Made by a program: the position numbers and the translations under genes. A stretch of 64,000 nt of DNA from Paragonimus skrjabini miyazakii (Eukaryota > Platyhelminthes > Trematoda > Plagiorchiida > Troglotrematidae): the NCBI GenBank assembly GCA_014338405.1, contig JTDE01000218.1:231675-295674 (forward strand). The letters are read 5' to 3'. The notes below the pieces were generated by a model. The model did not search any database, had not been told where the DNA came from, and saw only the letters and a list, made by a program, of their open reading frames with translations. This document shows positions 39,005-49,265 of the stretch, piece after piece (positions within the stretch are counted from its first letter, which is position 1; the number at the start of each line of letters is the position of its first letter).

Positions 39005-39897
39005 TATAGAATGTGCGCACGCCGCTGAATCGGCGCAACACCACAGATCGGCCAGAACACCGAATCGCACAGATCGCGACAGAACTGAGCCGCTACGGCA
39101 TCCACTTAGCAGAGCAAGGTAAACTGCGAGATATAGGTCCTGGATAAATCTTTTATTGAATAGGTTGCCCGGAAGATGGTGCTCAGGAGCATAGTGTCTT
39201 TTTCCCAATCGCTGATCATATCAATGATTTGATGATAGGCGGGCCGCACGGCATCAGCCCTCAAATGTTGTCTATGTGCCTGCGACTCGGTCGAGATTAG
39301 TATGCTATATTTTTTAATGTTCACGGTCCCACTATGCGTCACACTGATAACACAAATGACCGGTCCTATGATCAACTGTCCGCCACAATCCGGTCGGTAC
39401 TAGTGGGTGACCGACTATTTGTTCTGAGTGACTTGAACGTACGAGTTGGGCGCGACTTAGTAGCCTGGCCGGGAGTCCTCGGGCCCTGCTGCATTAGTTC
39501 AGTCGATAAAAATGGTGAACGTCTGCTCCATCTGTGCGCTATTCACGAGCTGGTTTTCACACACACCCGATTTTGGCAGAATGCGAGTGATATCATGACG
39601 TGGACTCACCCACGAAACGTTCACCAACATGTGTTTCCTTATGTGAATGTGTGGCAGCGCGACATTCGTGAAGTGCGTATCATGCGAGTGATGCACGAAG
39701 CTGAATGTTGTACAGACCATAGACTGGTCAGAACAAAATTGTTTATTGTAGATCCTCCAGAGAACCTCAGGAATTGGATGTCAAACGACTGGAGAACTGC
39801 AAGGCGAGAATGTGCAGTTGCCACCCGTCGACAAGGCCCCCTTGTATCCACTACTCCCGAGGATATGTGACGATACCTCAAAAACCAAATCAGAGTA
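39005..39897 (+). pseudogene. LINE endonuclease domain (part of the 39-42 kb element)
   Basis: The start reads NVRTPLNRRNTTDRPEHRIA (from about 39012), matching the NVRTL...RPERR-ALIA opening of this endonuclease class. The best stretch is the 178-codon open frame 39334-39870, with DQLSATIRSV, VLSDLNVRVGRD (family GDFNARVGRD), NGERLLHLCAIHELVFTHT, MTWTHPR and CTDHRLVRTK (family TDHRLV). Asp/Asn and His positions of the nuclease are largely kept, though the Gly before DLN is Ser. A TGA ends the open frame at 39868. Confidence 0.85.
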
Positions 39898-41300
39898 GCA
39901 ACCACCTGGACGGTCCAAGAAAGACCGGATTGGTTTGACGACAACAATGTGACTATCTCCAACTTGATAAGGGAGAAGAATGCAATGTTTGCCGCTTTCA
40001 CAATGAATCCGGACAGTAAATCCAAAGGGCGATACTCCGGAGTACTCGTCGAACGTGTCCGCGGAATCAAGAACGACTGGTGGGAAGATCAAGGTGAGCT
40101 GACTCAGGGCTACGTTGATATCAGACAACACAAGGAGTTCAACCATGCACTTAAGGCGATTTTTGGTCCATTCATCCAGTTTACCGAAGCCCTGATCGAG
40201 GAAGACACTAACTCTTCATGCACCAAGCCAGTGGACATCATGACAGTCTGGTGTAAACACTCTGGCAGCCTACTAAACCGTCCTGCTACCATTGATTAGG
40301 AGACTGTGAAAGGCCTGCCGCAACAAGTTGTCACAGCTGCACTCGCTGTCGCTCCAGATTTGGCAGGGATGCAAAGTGCCATTGGAAAACCGCGCAACTG
40401 GAAGGCTGCGGGTGACAACAGATTGCCAGAGGAACTTCTGCAGAATAGCGGACCAGTGTTGCTCCAGCTGTTTCATCCCATCTGGGAGGAGGAGACAGTC
40501 CCTCAAGAGTTTAAAGATGCCCTCATTGTACCTTCGTTTAGAGATTAAGGATAACGAGCAATGTCCCAACAGTTATTGAAGCATAAGTCTGTTGAGCTGC
40601 GCTGGCAAAGTGAGCACAAGAATCCTTCTGAACCGACTGAATGCAGACGCTTTGGAGACCAACGCTCTCAAGCAGCAGTGTGGATTCCGGTCGAGCCGCA
40701 GTGCGATCGACCTGGTGTTCGCTTCCGAACAGCTTCAGGAGAAGTGTCCGGTACGCAACTAGCCGCTATATGCCCTCTCCGTGGATTTCACCAAGGATCT
40801 TGGTTTCATGAGCCATAAAACGTTGGTTAAGTTTGGGTGTTCAAGTACGTTCGTCAATTTGATTAGAAGGTTGCATGTGAGCAGGAAGGTGAAAATAAAA
40901 TTGCATGGATCGACATCTGATGAGTTTACCACCGTCAATGGCGTGAAGCAGGGTTGTGCCTTAGCCCCAGTCCTATTTATATTTGACTGCAATGATAACG
41001 GCTGTTTTTCAAGACTCGGGAGAGGACGGCATTGAGATTGAGTACCGGACGGATAAGTCGTTTGCAAAAGGTTTGACGTCCCGGTGCCCCAAGACGGCTA
41101 CATACCTCACGCGCATGCTTCTGTTCGTAGACGACAGCGCGCTGTTTGCACACAGCGAGGGCGAACTACAGAGACTGGTCACGGCTTCGCCACTGTGGCA
41201 TCCAAGTCTGGGTCGGACATCAACATAAAAAATACTTTTCTTTCAGCCTTCTCCGGGCAGAGATGTTGCACCTGCATGTGCGCCTGAGATTAGCATCCAT
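39881..41300 (+). pseudogene. LINE reverse transcriptase domain (part of the 39-42 kb element)
   Basis: The linker reads RPDWFDDNNVTISNLIREKN (about 39922), the family's DWFDDND-I--L--EK block. Next come FNHALKAIFGPF (about 40138), APDLAGMQSAIGKPRNWKAA (family GKA-G-D), LPEELLQNSGPVLLQLFHPI, and VPQEFKDALIVP. After a frameshift, QCGFRSSRSAIDLVFA (about 40676), GVKQGCALAPVLF (about 40942-40980) and LLFVDDSALFAHSEGELQ (about 41117-41170). FVDD replaces the usual FADD; both Asp are kept. Stops and frameshifts prevent translation as one protein. Confidence 0.85.
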
Positions 41301-41360
41301 GGAGATGTTGTCGACAACTGCGCAGATTTCTGCTGCTCGAGTAGCAATTTATCGACAGAT

Positions 41361-42104
41361 TTGTCCACCGACCCCGAATTGCGAATTCGTGTGGCGAAGG
41401 CTAGTGCTGCTTTCGGACGTCTTGAAAGATGTGCCTGGAAGAACTACAGCCTGATGATGGCCACTGAGCTCTGTGTCTACTGCTCAATGGTGCTGTCTAT
41501 ACTGCTGTACAGCAGTAAAAATTGGACACTGTATCAGCGGAAAGTGCACTATCTTGGCCGATTCCATGTCAAGTGTCTAAGACACACCTTAAGTATTCGG
41601 TGTTTGGACATGGTTCCGAACACTGATATACTGCAGCAAGAGGACACGGACGAGATTAAAGCCATTCTAATGCTCAATCAGCTTCGTTGGCTGGGTCACG
41701 TCCGCATAATGAACGGTGATCGTATTCTAAAGCAGCTACTGTATGGCCAAGTGGAAACAAGTAGGCGAAATTTTGGTCTTCAAATACTGAGATGTCAGAA
41801 TGTTATTCAGGTAGGTGCTTCGCGTTGTAACATTGATTTTAGATCTTGGGATGAATTAGTGTTGAACCGGAAGGTCCGGAGAAATACGATCCAGACGAGC
41901 GTTCCACAGTTCGGTGAGCAATTATTGCGGGGCCGAGAACGAAAACGCGCGATACGCAAGGGAACCATCGCTGTCATAGGTCGTAGTGAAATGACTATCC
42001 GGCGTTGCGATGTGTGCGACCGCCAATTCGCTGGCCGTCTGGGATTAATAGGTCACCAGTGTACTGACAGTACACTGTCGGTAGTGAGGCAACTAGTATC
42101 TTAG
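41361..42104 (+). pseudogene. LINE C-terminal region with Cys/His finger, 247-codon open frame
   Basis: The longest open frame in the window. It reads RVAKASAAFGRLERCAWKN, ILLYSSKNWTLYQ (family LLYG-ETWT-Y), HVKCLRHTLSIR, MLNQLRWLGHVRIMNGDRI and ends with a finger: Cys216, Cys219, His232, Cys234 of the open frame (CDVCDRQF...GLIGHQC). Other members I recall have a longer His-to-Cys spacing, so this finger has a small deletion in its last loop. The frame is continuous to a natural TAG at 42102-42104, close to a full C-terminus. Confidence 0.85.
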
Positions 42105-44050
42105 GCTTAAGTAAGTTATACCAGTTAGAGCTGTTTTTTTCTTTTCCGCATCAACCAACTATCGTCGTCGTTTGGCATCTTGTCCGATCCTCTATTCAGA
42201 AACCTGGTTTTCTATGGCCTCTTACTTCGGTTTTGTCGATGGTAAATTGTTCGTTTATTTTCTTTCAGTCCAACCTCGAATTTTGTTTTTCCTCCTATCC
42301 CCTCTACAGTGCATTAACATGTCCTCCTATAGTGGAATATTTCTTACATCATGCTTTAAGTATTTTTCTTCCCAGCTTAGATCATACCACTGAAGTCTCT
42401 GTTTATGTCCCGAGCGACAGGGTTTCAGTTTCGTGCCAGCCAATCAACTGCCTAACCGGCATTGATCGGCTGGACGCAAACGCCTCACTTACACGCCTTC
42501 TGGTCTTATTCTTTCGAGCTTATACTGGATACGTGGTGTGTAAGTAGAACTACAAGTGGCGCAGCGCAAGCCACTTTTTGTAATGAGTCAGCGGAAGCGC
42601 CCTTTGATTTCGGTCACTACGACAGGCCAATCCAATACGAATGCCATCAACCATGAGTGACTACATACATCCTCGAGTATTCTGATCTGATTTATCGAGA
42701 ATGTAATCGCTGTGCATTGTGTCGCGTTGATCAACGGAATGTGTGAAAGTTGTGTAGTTTTCGATCGGAAGTAACTGAAGTTGTCATGTACCTGTATAAT
42801 AGATAACCTTTTTAATTAGGTGCGCTAAACAGTCCGGTAGAAAAGATATAAGAAAAATTCTAGCCATACTTATACCTACTAAGTAAGGACTACCTGTTTG
42901 ATTAAATGGTGAATTGCACTGAATGATCTATTTATGCTGTGAACGGAATATAAAGTTCTGCGTGTTTCTAATGTTAATGAACAAAAAACTTGATAGGTGG
43001 AGGACGGACGTGATGTCGAAATTGTTCGTTCAAAACGGTATTGCATTTGTGGACTCAAAGTCGGATGGATTGGTTATCGAGCTGGCTTTAAGTTGCGTTT
43101 TGAACTGCTGGTGAATTAAGCGTGTCGTCTCAACATCTCGATTTGCAAAAATCCTCCAAGTTCAGGTAAGTACCTGTCGCCATCGTTGTTGCAACAAGCG
43201 TGACCTAAGTGGGTGACTTTATCTGTTATTTTTCATAAAGATAGTCATACACGATAGCAAGTCAAACACTTTAAGACAGTACAAACATGGTACAGTGTGA
43301 AAACGTATAACTTGGGCGCCAGATCAGATGTTTTGTGATTAGAATAATACCGTTAGCTCATATGTGATTTATTGTGTGCGTTTTGTTTCGAAATGATAAT
43401 TAGCTTACCAGCGACTTGATCGTCCATCCTTTGCAGTGCGGTAGACCAGATGTACTCCTATCACTGAGGTTGTTTACTAAACTTAAATCTCTGTAACCGC
43501 ATTGATCCAGAACAATCAACGGAACCGCATCGTTTTCTGTTGGTTTTGCAATCATATTTCAGGGTTTGTACAGTGACTAACAGTTCTAACTATTTTTTAT
43601 GAGGATGAACCTCATTTTATGTACTACAATCTCAGCAGTATGAAGTCAGTTAACCAATTATCGGCAAGTATTTATTGATCGGTGTTTAATTGAGGTCAAA
43701 ATCTGTATTGATTAGCAATGCAACCCGTATGAACTGAATTGGCCTTCACTAAATAGTTTAGACCTGAAATCACGTTCAACAAAATTGATACTTGAAACAG
43801 TTTGTTGCCTTGATGAACTTGAATAAAACAATGAGAAGACGCAATTCACATGATTTTCTCCGGAGTAACATTTCGTACATTCTGATCACACATGGACATG
43901 TAACTAATTTTAAACGTGTCAAATTCCACAGAGCGGAAATTATGGCTTAAGGAATTAAACGAACACACACCAAAAATGAAAAATCAAAATTGTGGGAATG
44001 CTGACTACCAGGGTAGCCACAGTGTCAACACAAATTGTTTTTGAACACAC
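42105..44050. other. LINE 3' flank, no recognised gene
   Basis: No domain is recognised. It may include the 3' UTR of the 39-42 kb LINE. The region at 43796-43900 is a dispersed repeat (separate entry) and the last bases lead into a polypurine tract. Confidence 0.45.
43796..43900 (+). repeat. Dispersed repeat, copy 2
   Basis: Clearly similar to 36870-36975. The shared core is GAACTTGAATAAAACAATGA here. The same frame reads LMNLNKTMRRRNS then D-LRSN, matching the other copy's peptide pattern, which suggests a once-coding repeat. About 150 bases downstream lies a polypurine tract with a putative LTR start, so it could be the 3' internal part of an LTR element. Confidence 0.55.
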
Positions 44051-44060
44051 AGGGGGGGAT
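44051..44060 (+). other. Polypurine tract next to a putative LTR start
   Basis: AGGGGGGGAT is followed directly by TGTGACG, the classic arrangement of a plus-strand priming polypurine tract and the 5' TG of a 3' LTR. The LTR would start at 44061. Downstream, GGGATAAAAGCGGG near 44363 could be promoter-like. The CA end, the target duplication and a matching 5' LTR were not found. Confidence 0.45.
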
Positions 44061-44510
44061 TGTGACGTTTAATGGCCAAAGCCTCAGCAAACTGGAGTAT
44101 GCGTTTCCGGTTGTTTCGAAAGATCACCGAGAACGCGTCAGAAATTTCGACTGTGTCCTGTTTGTATTGTGCCTTGCAACGGAAGATGCGGGGTGCCGTC
44201 CATCGGCATCTGTACAGGCTCCTGGCGTTCCTAACTGAGTCTCCAGCCAGGAGCCGTTTTTCATGCTTGGGGAGAGATCAACTCAAGCCTCTTTCTCTTC
44301 GCTGACCGATGATATCCGTTGACCTCTAACCATGCTAAGGCAAGAGTTCTGATAAACGGCCGGGATAAAAGCGGGACGCTGAACTGGTCTTCGATTAAAC
44401 AGTCCATCCGGGAAAGCATAATACTGCCATGGTAATAGCAGTAAGACACAAGCGGTTTACTGCTTCAAAATGTCAATGCAAAAGTCACTCAGTCATACAG
44501 GTTTTTTTAA
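44061..44510 (+). mobile_element. Putative LTR (solo or 3' end), boundaries uncertain
   Basis: Inferred from the adjoining polypurine tract and the TGTG start. No protein is recognised inside (the ORFs 44035-44305 are short and overlap in two frames), as expected for an LTR. It may belong to one of the gypsy families seen at 59-64 kb, but no second LTR copy was found in the window to compare. The right boundary is a guess. Confidence 0.35.
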
Positions 44511-47500
44511 CGGAGGCGATTTATTACAGCTTACAGCCACTTACCTAGGCGAACAAGGCTATTGTGCTAAGGACAACAGGAGACTGAAACTGCCGTTGCC
44601 CATTGAATGAGACCAAGTAGGCCTGTTTCATATCACGTGATGGACCGACAAGGCTACAGCAACAGCAACAACCGTCCTCAAGTGCTTGTGTTTAATCGTT
44701 GAACAAGATCACAGCAAAACCAAACAAAAGATTATGGGATAGTATCGACTAGTATTGCTGCTTTGAGATGCGAAGATTCTGGATTATTTTATCAAAGTAT
44801 ACGCTAAAGGTAATTGGTCATGGGTAAAGGGTATCATGCCGACTACTATCGCTGCTTTGAAGTGAAAAATCTTTGGATGCTCTTGATATCCAACTGATGA
44901 GATCAATTTCTGCTGAACGTGTTCACAATGTTATGCTCAATCGAAGAAAGTGCCACCAAATATCAACCATGAAGGAAACTGTTCTACTCACTGCGAGCCG
45001 AAGAATAGTCCAGCTTGAGTATTGTTCCGTTTTGGCGTTGATACCCCACAACATGACCGACGGTCTCTTAAGTATTAATCATAGAGCCAGTAAAGAGTGG
45101 TTATCCAAGAGAAAATGCGAATCATTTAACACTGGAAGTTAGCGCCCCTTTAGGACTTTCGTATTCATCAGTAGCTATATGGATTTGCTGCAACGGAAAG
45201 TATGAGGCTGACATTCGTTGTGGATAATGGATGTGTGCAGAATATCACTATAACCGTTACTAGCATGCTCAGAAGGTTGTTTTACACGTAGATCAGCAAA
45301 AAAATACACTATAATGACCACCGATTGATGAGCCGGCTAGTGTCCGCGAGAAAATCAACACAGCAGTCACATCACATTAGCAGGTACCGAATGTGGAACA
45401 CAAACGATGGTTCAAAACATTGCAACCATTCGCGCACAGTAGTCGGCAATTGATCGCGTTCACTAGTTGACGGATCACACGGTCTGACGAATAAACCGAG
45501 TTCCAGACAGTTCGAAATCTTTCTTGTCGTGTCTAAAGATCACCAACGTAACATAATACACAAAGTAAAGCTACACTGAAGGCAGACAAAGATACTACTT
45601 CTAACTCCTAAGTCTGTACGTCAAGACTGTTATTAACGACCATTCACAAGTTTTCGAAGGGTTAGCTGTCGGCCAGTAGATCGTCCATTCGGAAGTTCAG
45701 GTGTAATTTATTACGAACCAGTATGGATCAACGCAACTTAACACAAGTAAGGAACACTACGTAGGGTCACATCAGCTCCCCACAGAGCCTTCGAATATGA
45801 AGTATTTCGACAACTTCTTATGCATTCTCGAGGGATTGTGAGATTGCGGCACGGCAATATTTCGAAGACTGACGCTTTGCTCCCATAAATGAGAATACTA
45901 CACTTTCAGTCAAGCAATTCCACAGAACTTGGAGTGTGTGATGGATAGACTCATTCACGAAAATGCGCCGCCTACCTTTTATTGCGCATCTGGTGGAAGC
46001 AAAATCCCAACTAACGTACTGCGATCAACCAACGTACTTTGCAGTAATAAAAGCAAATTATTTCAAAAGGGTGAAACACAAGTGTGACATGCGAGCGGTC
46101 AAAACATATATCCATAAGCAAGCCCATCTATGATCCGTTAGCTCTCTCCGACTCCTCATCAAACGGATTACGGAGTATCTAATCTATCAATCTATGTCAA
46201 ATCTACGTTATCTTGTATCTTCACATTCTGAAATATGCTAAACCATTGCTGCATAAGTTTACTGCTAACGTTGTCAACAGAACTGTTGTGCGCCAACTCA
46301 TACGTGCATACGAGGGTTTCGATATCGAAATTGCACTATTCAGGAATCGTATTTTCAACAAACGACTCAGAGGATGTACTTTGTAAACCCGAGGTACAGA
46401 TGGGATAGAAAAACTCGCTGAATATCTTAAAGGTGTGTGGCACAGTTCATCCAACGGCTACATTACGTCTGTTAGGCAGCAGCTGAGCATTGTGAACCCG
46501 CATTCTCGACTGCTAAGTCCGCGATGGAGACTGGTCACATGATCGACAAGAAAAAGTGTGCAGAATTTTAATGTCATCACTAATCCGTCGACTGGAAGCC
46601 ACCCGAAACATTGCTTGTCACGCACAATGAGCCAGTCTTCTGTGTGTAAAGTTTAGTGACCTGAAATAGCCGTCTAATGACAGAGCGGAATGGGTAAAGA
46701 AACAAAATGGCAACAATTCTTGTGAATATGTGATTTGTCTTCCAATCAGAAGACATTGCTTCAATGTCTCTACACTGAAGCAAGGTGAGTCGCACCGTTT
46801 GACAAGCCTCCGATGTGGTCACTGCAAGTAAACATTAAGATATTGTTTTTCTTAACATTGTACCAACACCAGCAACGCAAACGCAACGTCACAACTCAGT
46901 GATAGATACTGAAGCCGAGAAACTATGAAGACGACTATCATCTGGAAAACATCAACCGAAGAGTAGGAGTACCAGTTTCACTCGGCAACCTGCTCGATAA
47001 GCTGTGTGCAGCATTCGTGAGGTCAGTCTATTACATCTTGTGAGAAGCACTTACGCTTTGAGGCCTCTAGGTCTGTATTATCCTCCGTGACAAAACACAA
47101 CAGAAAATAATTCATAGGTGTTAAGGATGTTAGTAGACCCAGGGTCAATATGGCTTGAACTATCCTAACATTGGACTTTATCATGGAATGTTTGCTACAA
47201 CATAGTAGGTTCCGCAACTTAACAAGAGGTAATATAGATAGAGCAGAGTAGCGGTTAATGTATATGGTACGAGGTTTCCTGGTAAAAGATTTGGTACGGA
47301 AATGGAGAGATCCGTGTAGTGGTTCACATCTAAATAACTTCGATTCCGGGTAGTGCAACATAAGCATGCCGCGAACACGTGAGATATGTGCAAGGCATGG
47401 TTACTCAAGCTGACGGGGTAGTAGTAAAACTGATTTCTCCTCTAATTTTGATCCAAAACACAAGATAAACAGGAGCGAAATTAGCTCTGAGATCCAACGT

Positions 47501-48614
47501 TCAACGAATGACTAGCTAGAATGCTGCCATCAAACTGACCTCAATTAATTAAGCCATGAATAATCCAAAACTTTAAACTGCGACAACCAACGGCGACATC
47601 TAAATATTCTTATCGGTTGTCACCTGTCCACTCTTTATCATTCGCTTCCACTTGTTCATCATCCTTATCCGCATTTTTGAACCAGGTACGGAACGGTCAG
47701 ATAATGCATCAGCTGTGATTTATGTGAACGGGGGTTAATAACCTGAGTGAGGTTTCTTGATTTCTCGGAACTCAAGTGAAATAACGCCGACAGTGTCTGA
47801 AAATATGTCACGTACGACCGGGTTTCAAGAAAACATAAACACTGGGAGTCGTTGTAATGTTTGTGTTAGGTTACAGCTATTGCTATTCAACCTTCGAGTT
47901 TGATAGATATCTTTTGCACAGATCGCACCCACGTACTTTAAATGTAGCCTTCAAGTGGCTGGGAATATGGATGATGATGTGATTGAAAAAGTCTGGATAA
48001 CGACGAAAAAACTGTAGAACCCGTGATGTGGACTCAACTTCTACTCAGAATTACTCTCCATCATTTACAGTACATCAGTTAATCAGGTATAAACAAATAG
48101 ATAAGCACGACGATACAACGGATGCAAGATGGTCACCTATCTGGCAGGTAACAGCGTAAACAATATTCACGAATCGACGAAAAGTTGCGTAACTTCCTTC
48201 CAACCAATCACGAGTAAGTCTTCGGACTTTCAGTAGACAGAAACCGTCCCTTCAAATACATTTTATTCTAAAATATCACCCGAAAGGAAAGCTATCCATG
48301 TTCAACAGATAAGTTAGTTTAACCAACTGGGCAAATGTGGAAATCTGTGAAACGATCAGTGTTTGAACAAGGAGCAGGAGGCTGAAAATTCGCTCCAAAC
48401 ACGTACGGTATTAGTTGGCCGTACACAGAAAACTGAGCCAAATAAAAGCACAAGAAATGGGCATTTACAAGAACAATGAAACAAAGTGAGAAAACTTGTT
48501 AGCAACGGCAAATAGATACAAGCGACAGGAAAAACACTATAGGGAACTAAACACAAACGCGGTGGGGGCACTGAAGCTTGTGACATAGTTGAAGAGACAA
48601 TCGAATGCACTGTT
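44511..48614. other. No recognised gene; 3' flank of the TMED gene at the right end
   Basis: No known domain. ORFs 44873-45142 (+), 46580-46822 (-) and 47023-47367 (-) are unassigned. A diverged pair of segments near 44743-44777 and 44841-44878 (both with a TATTGCTGCTTTGA / TATCGCTGCTTTGA core) suggests an old local duplication. The first canonical AATAAA for the minus-strand TMED gene lies at 48262-48267. Confidence 0.45.
48262..48267 (-). terminator. Candidate polyadenylation signal for the TMED gene
   Basis: AATAAA on the minus strand, about 350 bases beyond the stop codon. It is the first canonical hexamer downstream. There is no transcript evidence. Confidence 0.35.
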
Positions 48615-49265
48615 TCACATAGGGGACACCCTGTGTGAAGACGGAATCCTTTTATCGTTGAAGAAATTCTTTAACACAGTGACTTGTCCCAGAGTGGTCA
48701 CCAAAATGACCACAGTGACAGCACAACTCCAAAGTAGGACAGCAGTGTTCAGGTCTTCCGCAACCATACGGTCCCCCAGTTCACGATTTTTGAGTTCAAT
48801 TTGTAGCGTTTCCGCTCTGGAAAGATATAAGTGCACCAGCTCCACATCACTTTCGATGAGCGAAAGTGCGGTTGCATGGCTTGGTTGACCAGCCTCATCG
48901 GCCAGTGATTCGAACGCTTCTGGTCGCAGCTCAAAATATATAAGTTTGTGTGAAACCGAAGAGAACGTGTTATCAAAGCAGAATTTATATGAACCATTTT
49001 GGGCCACGTTGAAAAATATCTCATCATGTGATGCGCGTTCTGCCTGAGAGATGCTTTTACCAGTAGGGTCTTCGACCAACAGGTCGATATCCAATTGTCC
49101 TCCGTAGATCACTTGATACATGAATACGTATTTAGTTGGTGTCAAATCTTGATAGAAGCACCTGCGTTCCCCATCTGGTAGTTCAAAGGTAACACGACGC
49201 GGATAGGCCATGACAGAAAACGCGTTTAGTAAAATGAACAGCAAAATGTGCAGTATAAGCGGCAT
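48615..49265 (-). CDS. p24-gamma family cargo receptor (TMED-like), single-exon
   Basis: A 216-residue type I membrane protein of the p24/TMED family, which sorts cargo such as GPI-anchored proteins in COPII/COPI vesicles between ER and Golgi. Signal peptide at residues 1-20. GOLD domain about 25-112, starting RRVTFELPD, with Cys36 (RRCFYQD) and Cys96 (YKFCFDN) placed for the conserved disulfide. One N-glycosylation sequon (Asn90-Gly-Ser). Helical coiled-coil stalk about 125-170, ending RMVAEDLN. Transmembrane segment about 175-198. Cytosolic tail with FF (201-202) and KR (205-206) in FFNDKR. That tail and the ELPD start point to the gamma subfamily (TMED1/3/5/7) rather than alpha, beta or delta. 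The length is normal and the frame is intact with no intron. The start is the first ATG and gives a clean signal peptide. There are no coding neighbours. It could be a true intronless gene or an old retrocopy. Confidence 0.95.
   Translation of the reverse strand: MPLILHILLFILLNAFSVMAYPRRVTFELPDGERRCFYQDLTPTKYVFMYQVIYGGQLDIDLLVEDPTGKSISQAERASHDEIFFNVAQNGSYKFCFDNTFSSVSHKLIYFELRPEAFESLADEAGQPSHATALSLIESDVELVHLYLSRAETLQIELKNRELGDRMVAEDLNTAVLLWSCAVTVVILVTTLGQVTVLKNFFNDKRIPSSHRVSPM

Larger units (their letters stand above)
39005..42104 (+). mobile_element. RTE-like LINE with C-terminal zinc finger, near full-length ORF, decayed
   Basis: One ORF spread over about 3.1 kb: endonuclease (39005-39897), linker and RT (39881-41230), RT connection and C-terminus (41300-42104). 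The order and motifs match the class of flatworm and vertebrate APE-type LINE proteins often labelled craniofacial development protein 2-like. It ends in a Cys/His finger. Interruptions include stop codons at 39868-39870 (TGA) and near 40299 (TAG), frameshifts near 40550, 41030 and 41230, and an altered catalytic motif (FVDD for FADD). Of the LINEs here it is the best preserved. The exact clade (RTE versus RTE-X) is not resolved by eye. Confidence 0.85.

Noticed and set aside
46221..46454. Open frames on both strands that hinted at a transposon protein
   Set aside because: The plus-strand reading looks protein-like but matches no family block I know; not enough to call.
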